Origin: Roseburia sp. CAG:10041_57
GTDB taxonomy: Bacteria; Bacillota; Clostridia; Lachnospirales; Lachnospiraceae
Assembly (NCBI GenBank): GCA_001916965.1
Contig: MNTL01000053.1
Location: forward strand, 1 to 51,453
Direction of reading: 5' to 3'
DNA: 51,453 bases
The notes under the pieces are model-generated. The model had not been told where the DNA came from, searched no databases, and saw only the letters and a program-made list of their open reading frames with translations. A program made the translations under genes and the position numbers. Of this stretch, positions 43,397 to 51,452 are shown piece after piece. The first letter of the stretch is position 1; each line of letters opens with the position of its first letter.

Positions 43397-44079
43397 AATT
43401 GTAGTCCTCTCAAACTCTTCAAATATACCTTCTGTTCCGGTGTAATCCGATAGCTCTCTACTGCCTTCTGAATGGTCTTTCGATGTACCCAGTCTGACAG
43501 CACCCTCTTCTCCAGATAGGGAATCGCTGCCTCCCACTGCTTCGCCAGCGCCGTTGCAAGATACCAGGCAATCATCATATTGACATAGTATTCCTCTGAT
43601 TGTACCGCTGCTGCCCATTCCAGATATTGCGGTTCAAAATCTTCATCCAGATACAGTCTCATCAACATACCTATTCCATAACGTACTGTATAAGTGTGTT
43701 CTGATGCAATCCACTGTCTGATCTGTGGCAGAAGTTCAGCTTTGTGCTTTGCAAAACATGCAGGTTCTGAGAAATCGCAAGTTGCCCAGTTATCTATATA
43801 TGGCAGGAAACGATTCACTTCCCGTAAGCATGTCGCATAATCCTTTATCTGCGTAATGAGCAGCATATGCAGATTGTTCTCTTCATAATATTGATGTGGC
43901 AGTTCCTGCAGGAAATCCTGCAATTGTGGATCTTTTGCAAAATTTTTGGCAAATTTACGAAGAACCGGAACCCTGATTCCTATCACATTCTCTTTGCTGA
44001 TATTCGGCATCAGTTTACTGTGGAAATCACGATATTTTAAATCCTGCAGCGCAAACAACTGCTCCTGTACCTCTTTCAT
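43393..44079 (-). CDS. DNA alkylation repair protein (AlkD-like HEAT-repeat glycosylase)
   Basis: 228 residues of HEAT-like helical repeats, the AlkD fold. KENVIGIRVPVLRKFAKNFA and IDNWATCDFSEPACFAKHKA (with the conserved Trp-Asp region) fit the family, which removes bulky or cationic alkylated bases without flipping them. It lies directly before the GH53 gene with a four-base overlap, an odd pairing of functions. AAGGAGAAAG ribosome site. Confidence 0.88.
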   Translation of the reverse strand: MKEVQEQLFALQDLKYRDFHSKLMPNISKENVIGIRVPVLRKFAKNFAKDPQLQDFLQELPHQYYEENNLHMLLITQIKDYATCLREVNRFLPYIDNWATCDFSEPACFAKHKAELLPQIRQWIASEHTYTVRYGIGMLMRLYLDEDFEPQYLEWAAAVQSEEYYVNMMIAWYLATALAKQWEAAIPYLEKRVLSDWVHRKTIQKAVESYRITPEQKVYLKSLRGLQL

Positions 44080-44093
44080 AGTCTGCTTTCTCC

Positions 44094-45251
44094 TTATGCA
44101 CGATTCTGGAATGTCTTTTTCACCATGATATACATTAACACAATGAAAAACAGCACAAAAAATGGCATTAATGCCACGGAAATATGATTTGCAATCAAGC
44201 CAAATACCGGAGGCATAAAGGTAGAACCTACATAGGCACTTGCCATCTGAATGCCAATGATTGCCTGTGAATTCTGTGCGCCGAAGTTATTCGGTGTTGC
44301 ATGTATAATAGAAGGGTACACCGGTGCGCAGCCAAGTCCCATCACGACCAGCCCACCAAGTGCTGCCGCATCTGTCTTCAGCGGAAGAATCATTGCGATG
44401 CATCCAAGTAATAAAATACCGGTTCCTATACGGATCAGATTATAATCGCCAAGTTTCTCTGTCACAAGACCTGATAAGAATCTTCCTGCTGTGATTCCAA
44501 TGCAGAACAGGGAGGCAAATGCCGCCGCTTTCTGCGCTGTTACGCCTTTTGCTCCTACCAGATAACTACTGGACCATAACAATAACGTGGATTCTAATGA
44601 GCAATAGGAGAAAAAGCCAAGCAATAACTGTGGAACTCCCTTGATCTTCAATGCTCCCCGGATACCGATCACTGCTGCCTGCTCTGCCTTTTGCTCATTT
44701 GCCTTGCGATTGACCTTCCATACAGGAAGTGTCACGAGCAGAATCACCGTAATGCCCATTTGCAGAAAAGACACCATGCGATAACCATTCTGCCATACCG
44801 ACGTAGTCAGGGCATAGCTCATGATATAAGGGCTGATGATCGTACCCACGCCCCAGAAACAGTGAAGCCAGCTCATATGTCTGGAATTATAATGCAATGC
44901 GACATAATTGTTCAGTGCGGCATCTATGGCTCCTGCCCCCAGTCCGTATGGAATCCCCCACAGACACAGCATCCAGAAGGCTGATGCCGTGGAAAAGCCA
45001 TACAGTGCGATTGCGGTCAAAAGGACACTACATACCGTTACAATATTCACTCCCAGCTTCTTCGTCAACCTCTCAGACATCAGACTTGAACATATTGTTC
45101 CAAATGAAATGATCATTGTCACTGCCCCCGCATAAGACAATGGTACCTGAAGCTCCTGATGAATCACAGGCCAGGCTGAGCCTAATAAGGAGTCTGGCAG
45201 CCCCAGACTGATAAACGCCAAATAAATTAACAACAATAATAAAGTATACAT
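44094..45251 (-). CDS. MFS transporter, FucP-like sugar group
   Basis: 385 residues, twelve predicted helices. The start LIYLAFISLGLPDSLLGSAW is characteristic of this family, and TLLLWSSSYLVGAKGVTAQK and GLGCAPVYPSIIHATP support it. The substrate is probably a sugar but cannot be fixed. The start codon overlaps the phosphoesterase stop by one base (TAATG), so the two are coupled. Confidence 0.85.
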   Translation of the reverse strand: MYTLLLLLIYLAFISLGLPDSLLGSAWPVIHQELQVPLSYAGAVTMIISFGTICSSLMSERLTKKLGVNIVTVCSVLLTAIALYGFSTASAFWMLCLWGIPYGLGAGAIDAALNNYVALHYNSRHMSWLHCFWGVGTIISPYIMSYALTTSVWQNGYRMVSFLQMGITVILLVTLPVWKVNRKANEQKAEQAAVIGIRGALKIKGVPQLLLGFFSYCSLESTLLLWSSSYLVGAKGVTAQKAAAFASLFCIGITAGRFLSGLVTEKLGDYNLIRIGTGILLLGCIAMILPLKTDAAALGGLVVMGLGCAPVYPSIIHATPNNFGAQNSQAIIGIQMASAYVGSTFMPPVFGLIANHISVALMPFFVLFFIVLMYIMVKKTFQNRA

Positions 45252-45808
45252 TACTCTCTGATTCCCTTCATCACAAAATGCATTTTCTCATTTCCATCAA
45301 AATCTTTCCACAGGAAAGTTCCATCTTCCAGTGTCATATATCCATGCCAGCTATCTTCCTTGGGCATAGACACAGAACCGGGGTTGAGATAGACATATTC
45401 CTCATGTTCTACACATTTTGGAACATGGGTATGTCCATGCAGCAGGATATCTCCCTTATGTAAAGGTGGCAGATGCTCTTCATTAAAATGATGTCCATGA
45501 GTTGCATATACAATGCCTTTTCCCAATTCCAGCACACAATAATCTGCCATAATCGGAAATTCCAGCACCATCTGGTCTACTTCCCCATCACAGTTACCAC
45601 GTACACACAAAATATCCTGCTTGCGTGCATTCAGCATGGCAATGACCTGTTTAGGGGCGTACTCTGTGGGCAGGTCATTTCTCGGCCCATGGTACAAAAT
45701 ATCTCCAAGCAGAAGCATTCTGTCTGCCTTCTCCAGATCATATGCTTCCAGCAACTTTCTACAATAATAAGCTGATCCATGCAGATCAGATGCAATTAAC
45801 CACTTCAT
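45251..45808 (-). CDS. yfcE: YfcE-type metallophosphoesterase
   Basis: 185 residues. Metal-binding motifs in order: SDLHG, GDILYHGPRN, RGNCDGEVD, THGHHF, LLHGHTH. These are the complete set for the YfcE/MJ0936 phosphodiesterase family, which hydrolyses phosphodiesters with manganese. ATG at 45808 (MKWLIASDLHGSAY) is preferred, with AAAGGAG upstream; the longer in-frame start adds unrelated residues. Confidence 0.92.
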   Translation of the reverse strand: MKWLIASDLHGSAYYCRKLLEAYDLEKADRMLLLGDILYHGPRNDLPTEYAPKQVIAMLNARKQDILCVRGNCDGEVDQMVLEFPIMADYCVLELGKGIVYATHGHHFNEEHLPPLHKGDILLHGHTHVPKCVEHEEYVYLNPGSVSMPKEDSWHGYMTLEDGTFLWKDFDGNEKMHFVMKGIRE

Positions 45809-45876
45809 ATCCTGACTTCTCCTTTTATCAAATGCAAATAAATATATAGCACCAAAAGAGACGCCTGGGCGCCTCT

Positions 45877-46272
45877 TCATCTTAATTCAGCATTATTTCT
45901 TTTTAAAAATTCTATATCATTCCCATACTGACTGGCAAGCTCAGCATCATTCTCCATAAAAAGCTCATACTCCTGTGGTGCTATCTTAGCTGGCTTCTTT
46001 CTCTCATATATTGTAAGATTCCAGGAATGTTTACATTTCTTACATCTATAGATCAGCCATACATCCACACGATTACCATTGGCATTGACTCCATTCTTGT
46101 ATTTTTCACATATTTCATGGTTTCTCATCCCATAATATTGCCTGGACTGGGTCTGACTTCCCCAGTCTTTCTTCTCCCTGCATGGAATATATATACTCTT
46201 TCCATTGACATATTGCTGAATAGTCTCTATTAATTCTCTGGGCAGAATCTCTTCTGCTCTTAACTGGCTCAT
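45877..46272 (-). CDS. Fusion of a CD3324-like N terminus with a DUF1062 C terminus
   Basis: 131 residues. The first half (AEEILPRELIETIQQYVNGK, then IYIPCREKKDWGSQTQSRQY) matches CD3324-type proteins. The second half (RVDVWLIYRCKKCKHSWNLT, then ELFMENDAELASQYGND) is the C-terminal part of DUF1062, including one of its two Cys pairs. The DUF1062 N-terminal zinc knuckle is missing. The ribosome site AGGAGG is strong and the frame is open, so this looks like an expressed chimera. Function is unknown for both parts. Confidence 0.7.
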   Translation of the reverse strand: MSQLRAEEILPRELIETIQQYVNGKSIYIPCREKKDWGSQTQSRQYYGMRNHEICEKYKNGVNANGNRVDVWLIYRCKKCKHSWNLTIYERKKPAKIAPQEYELFMENDAELASQYGNDIEFLKRNNAELR

Positions 46273-46304
46273 GATAATCCTCCTGTCTTCATTTGGGGAT
46301 TCAT

Positions 46305-46341
46305 CTGAGCTTAACTATTCATCTCTTTATTTTAAGCTCAG
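46305..46341. repeat. Inverted repeat CTGAGCTTAA/TTAAGCTCAG
   Basis: Perfect 10-bp arms 17 bases apart in the 375-base gap between the CD3324/DUF1062 gene and the phosphotransferase gene. No T-tract follows, so a terminator role is doubtful; it may be a regulator site for the gene at 46272, which starts 33 bases away. Apart from this and the ATPase remnant, nothing else is seen in the gap. Confidence 0.6.
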
Positions 46342-46473
46342 ACTACTGAGCCATAATGTATCTGTTTCTCATATAATTTTGCTCCCTTCCATGTTCATAC
46401 CTCTATCGTACAGGTTAATAGCCGTTTTCGCAACCTCATTTTTATTTTACAAAAGAACTTGTTCCTATTGTTA

Positions 46474-46596
46474 TTATTTGAAGTAATTCTGTATCACACA
46501 CTCATGTACCTTTCCCGCTTCGTCACGGATCAGTACATCCCATTCGTCAATGATTACAATAAATTTATTCCCTGTTGCAGCATATATATAGGACAT
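46474..46596 (-). pseudogene. Remnant of an AAA-ATPase_like (PD-(D/E)XK-linked) gene
   Basis: A 40-codon open stretch encodes YAATGNKFIVIIDEWDVLIR, the Walker B neighbourhood of the AAA-ATPase_like family (PF09820) common in gut anaerobes. In-frame stops precede (TAG just upstream) and follow it, and neither the Walker A part nor the nuclease part is present. This is a decayed gene fragment. It has no neighbours of the same type in this window. Confidence 0.5.
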
Positions 46597-46647
46597 AGCC
46601 CCCTATGCAGTCTGCACTGTTTCAGGAATGATGTTTTTCATTTGGTT

Positions 46648-47610
46648 CTAAACTTCCATCTCTTCCCAGACCTTTTCGAACAATCCATGCACCCATACAT
46701 ACTGGTCATTTGTCTCATAGTGACGATAAGTACCTTCAAACATCATAATCAAGTACAGATACACGTCATACCATGCGCACCGGATTCTCTGGGCTTTTGT
46801 CATTTCTTGTATTCCATATTCTTCTAAAAAGGCAGTATTTCTTACATGATATCTGAAATGGTCTTCCATCAGACCATCCGCCCACATTGCTCTCTCCCAG
46901 TCGATTATTCCATGAAAATGTCCATTCTTTACAAAAATATTGCCATCCCAAGAATCAAAATGAATCAATGAGGGTTGTTCAACTTCTCTAAAATATTCCC
47001 GATGCTGCTTTAGTCTGTCAAGTATCGTTTCATAAGATGTTCCAATATCAATATGGACCCTTTTCCCATCTTCTATTATATTTTCCATCAGATGATAAAA
47101 GGCTGCGAACCAGTCATCCCATTGAAGCTCTTTCATCCAGAAGTATCCGAATCGTTCCCCTTTGAGCTGATTCAGACGATGCAGATATGCTCCTGTTTCA
47201 CAATCTATAGTCTGCTGCTCTTCCTCCGTCAGCTTCTGCTTTATTGCTGCATAGCTGTCACCTTCCAGACATTCCATGATAAAATAGGAACTCCCACTCA
47301 AAAAAGAATTCTCTTCAAAGGCATAAACAATCGGCACGCACTCCATTCCCTTTTGTCGCGCCAATGTCATTGCCCTTACTTCCGTCTGCATCATTCCCTG
47401 CTCACAGGACATCATCACAATTCCATTCTTTGGCGCTACTTTCAGTACAACTTCTCTTCCATCTGAAAGTTTTATCCGATATGCAGTATTGCAGAAACCA
47501 TCCAGAAGCTCTGTATAGGAATTTACTTCCGTGTCTTTTCCAAATGTATGTCGTACAATATCATAAATCTGCTGCTTTTCTAATCTGTTTTTGGTAACAT
47601 TATAGCTCAT
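46648..47610 (-). CDS. Aminoglycoside phosphotransferase-like (APH) family kinase
   Basis: 320 residues with the protein-kinase-like APH fold. KLSDGREVVLKVAPKNG carries the ATP-binding Lys, LIHFDSWDGNIFVKNG is the catalytic Brenner motif (HxDxxxxN) and HGIIDWERAMWADGL holds the metal-binding Asp. Substrates of such chromosomal members are usually small molecules or unknown; resistance should not be assumed. ATG at 47610 has AAAGGGAGACAGGT; a longer in-frame ORF to 47733 runs over a GNAT remnant in another frame and is rejected. Confidence 0.87.
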   Translation of the reverse strand: MSYNVTKNRLEKQQIYDIVRHTFGKDTEVNSYTELLDGFCNTAYRIKLSDGREVVLKVAPKNGIVMMSCEQGMMQTEVRAMTLARQKGMECVPIVYAFEENSFLSGSSYFIMECLEGDSYAAIKQKLTEEEQQTIDCETGAYLHRLNQLKGERFGYFWMKELQWDDWFAAFYHLMENIIEDGKRVHIDIGTSYETILDRLKQHREYFREVEQPSLIHFDSWDGNIFVKNGHFHGIIDWERAMWADGLMEDHFRYHVRNTAFLEEYGIQEMTKAQRIRCAWYDVYLYLIMMFEGTYRHYETNDQYVWVHGLFEKVWEEMEV

Positions 47611-47623
47611 ACCTGTCTCCCTT

Positions 47624-47755
47624 TTATGTATGAAATTTCTTTCCCATTTTATATTCTGCAATCTGTCCAACCTGTTCAAAGCCGATTCTTTGATACAGCC
47701 GATTAGATGCCGGATTGTCTGTCCAAAGCTCATACTTTGGAGCTTCAGAAATCAA
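47624..47755 (-). pseudogene. C-terminal remnant of a GNAT acetyltransferase
   Basis: 43 codons ending with a stop encode LISEAPKYELWTDNPASNRL then YQRIGFEQVGQIAEYKM, which is the motif B end of a GNAT domain (the NxxSxxLYxxxGF type). A TAG lies directly upstream in frame and the rest of the gene is gone. It lies between the phosphotransferase start and the chemotaxis gene stop. Confidence 0.75.
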
Positions 47756-47765
47756 CTATATCTGC

Positions 47766-49091
47766 TCATCCATCCCCCGCAATATGTACCAGTCTGTCAG
47801 CCACATCTTCTACCCTCAGAAAAGCATTCTCTGCCTTATCGCTCACTGTCTTCTGGCTCTTACCCTGTTCCACTACATGACCTGTCTGCTCACGGAGACT
47901 TGCCACCAGTTCCTGCATCCGCTCAGAAGTATCCCCAAGTTTATGTGCAAAATTCTCCGTCTCCTCGCAGGCTTCCAATACCTGCATAGCCATTTTTCTG
48001 GAATCCGTCTGCATTTTTCCAATCTGTTCTGCCTCTTGTCTTGCTCCATCAATCTGTGAAAGTCCTTCCTCTATTGAAGTAACATTTCGCTTATTCGCAT
48101 CCTGAACCTTTTCCAGAAGTTCTCCTATATTGCCTATGATTCCTTTGATGGACTCACTTGCTGTCTTGGAATCCTCTGCCAGAACCCGCACTTCTTCCGC
48201 TACTACAGCAAAGCCTTTACCATGTTCTCCTGCTCTTGCTGCTTCGATGCTTGCATTCAATGCCAGAAGATTCGTCTGTGCGGTAATGCTTTCTATGGTC
48301 TGTGCAAATTCTGACACTTCATCCATAGCGTTCTGCAACCGATCAATAGAACTCTCTGTATCTGTAGCAGTCTCCCGCATCTTCTCCATGCTTGCTGCAG
48401 TATCTGTCATATATGTGATATATTCACCCAGTTTTTCATAAGTATCACCTGCAATGCCGACCATCTGATTACTTTGCTCTCTGATGTGTTCCGCATTTGC
48501 AAGGGCGGTTCTCGTTTCCTGATTCAGTTCCATGGCAAGCTGCTCATTTCCATCACAATCCAGTAAGGTCTGTTCTGCTGCCATAGTGATCTGCTCATTT
48601 GTACTGCGAAATTCTGCAATGTTCTCTTTAAAACTTACGGTTTCTGCACGTAACTCTGTCGATGCATGATTACACTCTTCTACAAGGACGGCTATCTTTT
48701 GTGTGGTATTCAGACTTTCCAGAACTTTTCGGGCTCCCTCAGCGATTTTAACACATACCAGCGCCATAACGATATTTTCAATTAAAAATCCAACACTTCT
48801 GCTTACAAACCATGTAAAATTCGTATCAAATTCTACCTGTTGCACCCCTTTCGAGCGTAAAAACAGGGAAAGTACCAGAAAAAGATAACTGAATATAGAA
48901 GTCTGCAAGGTCAGCTTCTTATCATAATAGAAAATGCTGAACACTATAGGAAGCGCATAGGTCATATAAATTCCTACAGCCGCATTGCTCGCCATAATAG
49001 TCAGTAAAGCACACAATGCCACCAATACTATGTATTTCAATACATTAGATGGAACGCCCACTTCCTTTCGTACTTTAGAATTTATACACAA
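47766..49091 (-). CDS. Methyl-accepting chemotaxis protein with polytopic N-terminal membrane domain
   Basis: About 441 residues. The N-terminal 125 residues hold several membrane helices (NVLKYIVLVALCALLTIMAS, LPIVFSIFYY, FLIENIVMALVCVKIA) and no extracellular sensor of any size. The C-terminal signalling domain has the conserved hairpin tip ITAQTNLLALNASIEAARAG and EEVRVLAEDSKTAS. It passes signals to CheA. The start is unclear: TTG at 49091 is inside the T-tract of the preceding terminator; GTG at 49061 or a later codon behind AAAGGA is possible. Confidence 0.85.
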   Translation of the reverse strand: MCINSKVRKEVGVPSNVLKYIVLVALCALLTIMASNAAVGIYMTYALPIVFSIFYYDKKLTLQTSIFSYLFLVLSLFLRSKGVQQVEFDTNFTWFVSRSVGFLIENIVMALVCVKIAEGARKVLESLNTTQKIAVLVEECNHASTELRAETVSFKENIAEFRSTNEQITMAAEQTLLDCDGNEQLAMELNQETRTALANAEHIREQSNQMVGIAGDTYEKLGEYITYMTDTAASMEKMRETATDTESSIDRLQNAMDEVSEFAQTIESITAQTNLLALNASIEAARAGEHGKGFAVVAEEVRVLAEDSKTASESIKGIIGNIGELLEKVQDANKRNVTSIEEGLSQIDGARQEAEQIGKMQTDSRKMAMQVLEACEETENFAHKLGDTSERMQELVASLREQTGHVVEQGKSQKTVSDKAENAFLRVEDVADRLVHIAGDG

Positions 49092-49131
49092 AACGCAGAC
49101 CCATTTTCCAAAGAAAACAGCTCTGCGTCTT
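49088..49131 (-). terminator. Terminator after the DUF7662-GNAT gene
   Basis: AAGACGCAGA and TCTGCGTTTT pair (one G-U) around a 24-base loop on the minus strand, 24 bases beyond the GNAT stop. The chemotaxis receptor frame begins in its 3' arm. Confidence 0.7.
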
Positions 49132-49154
49132 AGCGTCTGGCTTATATTCTATTC

Positions 49155-50249
49155 TTATGCATGCGAAAGCTCCGGGAAATAAAGCTTCTCCCTCTCGATA
49201 CTTTCCATTTCCTGTCCTCTATAAAACAAACGATAATCATCACTTCCATCATAGCGTTCTGCGATACACATATGCATATCCTCCTGAACAGGTGTAAAAC
49301 CCAATCGGCACTTATGATATTTACCACCTATTCGTGACAGAACATCCGAGAGTAGCACTTTGTTCTCACATATAATACTTTGCAAAAGCAGGGTATCTTC
49401 CTCCATCTCTGCAACAATGAAACAATCCAGATCCTTTGCATAATATACGTTTTCCATATCTGCTGTATAGAACATCTGAAGCCCAAATTTGTTGAGCTGC
49501 TCCAAAGATGAATTAGATGCACTGCAACGAACCATATTCATATATTTCTGTTTCATTTGTTCATCTGCTGTATTTACAGGCATGAAAATCTCCCCTGTTG
49601 GCTTTTTTCCACAAAATTCTTCCTTAACTGCATATCGGTATTCCATTTCCTTTGAAAAGCCGCACTTGTCATAAAAATCTACAGCACTCAAATTCGCAAA
49701 CAGATAAAATCCATCACATTCGTTCTCATACTGTTTTATTACATGCTCAATCAGCTTTTTTGCCAATCCTTGTTTACGGTAATTCTCATCAGTCATAACA
49801 GTTCCAATCTGTATGTAATGCTTCTCTACACCATTTTGCAGAAAAGTCATCCTGTTTGCAGATACGTTAGAGATTATTTTGCCATTTTCCATAAATGAAT
49901 ATGGAATATAATCACCCTCAAAATATCCGCCCATCACCCAGCTTTCAAAATCAAAGCAGAATGTTTTCCTGGTTAATTCATTTAAAGCGTGACGTAATGT
50001 ATCGTCATGCATATAATCGCTTACTAATTCCATGTTATTCTGTCTCTCCTGTTTTTCGAATGTTACTGTCTGCTCCTTCATAGAAATTTTAGCCACCCTA
50101 AAACCATACTGCAAAAGTTCCTTTTTGAATGTAAGAAAAGAATGATCTATAGGCACTCCCACAATGTTTTCAATTTCAGCATAAGTCAACTTGAAATCGT
50201 CTGTTTTATTTTTATTTATCCACTTCCATAAAGGATCATATTTGCTCAT
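49155..50249 (-). CDS. DUF7662-GNAT acetyltransferase fusion
   Basis: 364 residues. Residues 1-68 match the small DUF7662 domain (MSKYDPLWKWINKNKTDDFK..., LTYAEIENIVGVPI, YGFRVAKISMKEQTVTF). From residue 73 (MELVSDYMHDDTLRHALNEL) a whole GNAT protein follows, with the acetyl-CoA loop TVMTDENYRKQGLAKKLIEH and NLSAVDFYDKCGF, plus an extra C-terminal domain of about 150 residues. DUF7662 is usually separate, so this is a domain fusion. ATG at 50249 has GAGGTG. It follows the MFS gene by 9 bases. Confidence 0.82.
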   Translation of the reverse strand: MSKYDPLWKWINKNKTDDFKLTYAEIENIVGVPIDHSFLTFKKELLQYGFRVAKISMKEQTVTFEKQERQNNMELVSDYMHDDTLRHALNELTRKTFCFDFESWVMGGYFEGDYIPYSFMENGKIISNVSANRMTFLQNGVEKHYIQIGTVMTDENYRKQGLAKKLIEHVIKQYENECDGFYLFANLSAVDFYDKCGFSKEMEYRYAVKEEFCGKKPTGEIFMPVNTADEQMKQKYMNMVRCSASNSSLEQLNKFGLQMFYTADMENVYYAKDLDCFIVAEMEEDTLLLQSIICENKVLLSDVLSRIGGKYHKCRLGFTPVQEDMHMCIAERYDGSDDYRLFYRGQEMESIEREKLYFPELSHA

Positions 50250-50258
50250 AGCAACACC

Positions 50259-51203
50259 TCATTCTATTTCATTCAATGCCTGAATATCTTTATTTTTGTA
50301 CGAAACGCAGCTAATAATAAAACCAAGCGTACCAGTGCACAAAAACATACAAGCCATGCCGCTTCCAACTCCTGTTCCTACAAGTTTTTCCAATATAGGT
50401 ACGATTGGAGCACCAGACATCATTCTTACCCGGTTCTTCGTTTCTTTTTTCATAGTAACAATAATGCCATCGGCAATTCCTCCAATTCCCATAGCAGCAT
50501 TCACCAAACCAAGCACCATATTATTTTCTCCGCTCCTTGCTAAAATCATAGGTGAAAGAATGTTTTCATAGGTCAATCTGGAGAAAAAGTTTATTGCAGC
50601 CATCGTCAGCATCATTACAAGAAGTCCTCTGTTTTTCCATAAAAACTGCCATCCTTGTGTTGTTCCACTAAATAAAGATGTCTTTTGAACTGTATCCTTT
50701 TCTTCTTCAATCTTTATCAAAAACAGCAATACAAGGAACGCTGCCATGAAACTTACAATATCTATCAGCAGGACGCTCCCCATTCCAAATACTCCATAGC
50801 AGAACGCCGCAAGCACAGGGCTTGCAATTGTAACCAGGTTCATGGAAAAAGAATTCATTCCACTGACCATCTCCAGTTTTTCCTCCGGGACCAGCCTGAA
50901 CACGGCAACCGAAGATGCCGGCTGCTGAAATGCATTACTGCATCCTACTATTGCATTTACAAGATAAATATGCCAGATTTCCAGTCTTCCTGCTATCATA
51001 AGACAAAAAAATGCAATCGTTCCGAGAGCCGCTAAACTATCTGCAATAAGCATAATTGCTTTCTTACTATGCCTGTCTACAAAACTTCCGGCAAATAAAC
51101 TCAGGATAATATAAGGTACATAATTGCAGAATGTCATAAGTGATACTGCAAATGCCGAGTGTGTCTGGTTATATGCCCATAATGTCAATACAAATCCGGT
51201 CAT
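50259..51203 (-). CDS. MFS transporter, drug/antibiotic-exporter type; N terminus damaged or unresolved
   Basis: The ATG at 51203 gives 314 residues of an MFS protein similar to macrolide exporters (NYVPYIILSLFAGSFVDRHS is motif A). Family members have about 25 more residues; in this frame IPKREKKYIILWVTQSISQL continues without a stop to about 51272 but has no ATG, GTG or TTG. The nearest ATG (51283) is out of frame. Either the start is unusual or a frameshift has broken the gene end. The C terminus also ends early, at about ten or eleven helices. Confidence 0.75.
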   Translation of the reverse strand: MTGFVLTLWAYNQTHSAFAVSLMTFCNYVPYIILSLFAGSFVDRHSKKAIMLIADSLAALGTIAFFCLMIAGRLEIWHIYLVNAIVGCSNAFQQPASSVAVFRLVPEEKLEMVSGMNSFSMNLVTIASPVLAAFCYGVFGMGSVLLIDIVSFMAAFLVLLFLIKIEEEKDTVQKTSLFSGTTQGWQFLWKNRGLLVMMLTMAAINFFSRLTYENILSPMILARSGENNMVLGLVNAAMGIGGIADGIIVTMKKETKNRVRMMSGAPIVPILEKLVGTGVGSGMACMFLCTGTLGFIISCVSYKNKDIQALNEIE

Positions 51204-51284
51204 TGAACTACCAAGCTGGGAAATGCTCTGTGTTACCCATAAAATAATATATTTTTTCTCCCTTTTCGGAATAGTGTTCCCATT

Positions 51285-51300
51285 ACTTAAAATTTTAAGT
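51285..51300. repeat. 16-bp AT palindrome upstream of the MFS gene
   Basis: ACTTAAAATTTTAAGT is a perfect palindrome about 82 bases before the first MFS ATG. It may be a repressor operator, or chance in AT-rich DNA. Confidence 0.5.
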
Positions 51301-51365
51301 AAAATGCATATTTACACATGGGTTTATTGAATCTGAACTTACCTAACGTTTATTCAAACTTGAAG

Positions 51366-51452
51366 TTAGCGATTTCTTTTTCCGGTATTCTCTGTCCCAC
51401 GGATTTCCTCATGATAGAAATAATCTACGATCACCGGATGTCCCTGCGGGAC
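51366..51452 (-). CDS. C-terminal end of an unidentified gene
   Basis: A 28-codon frame entering from the right edge reads VPQGHPVIVDYFYHEEIRGT and stops at 51366. It looks like the tail of a real protein but is too short to name. The start lies outside the window. Confidence 0.4.
   Translation of the reverse strand, partial: VPQGHPVIVDYFYHEEIRGTENTGKRNR

Noticed and set aside
43397..43618. Longer N terminus for GH53
   Set aside because: It would overlap the AlkD-like gene by more than 200 bases and bury the lipoprotein signal peptide, which is clear from 43396.
47610..47733. Longer N terminus for the phosphotransferase
   Set aside because: The extra residues come from the GNAT remnant read in another frame and there is no ribosome site at the upstream ATG, while AAAGGGAG precedes the ATG at 47610.
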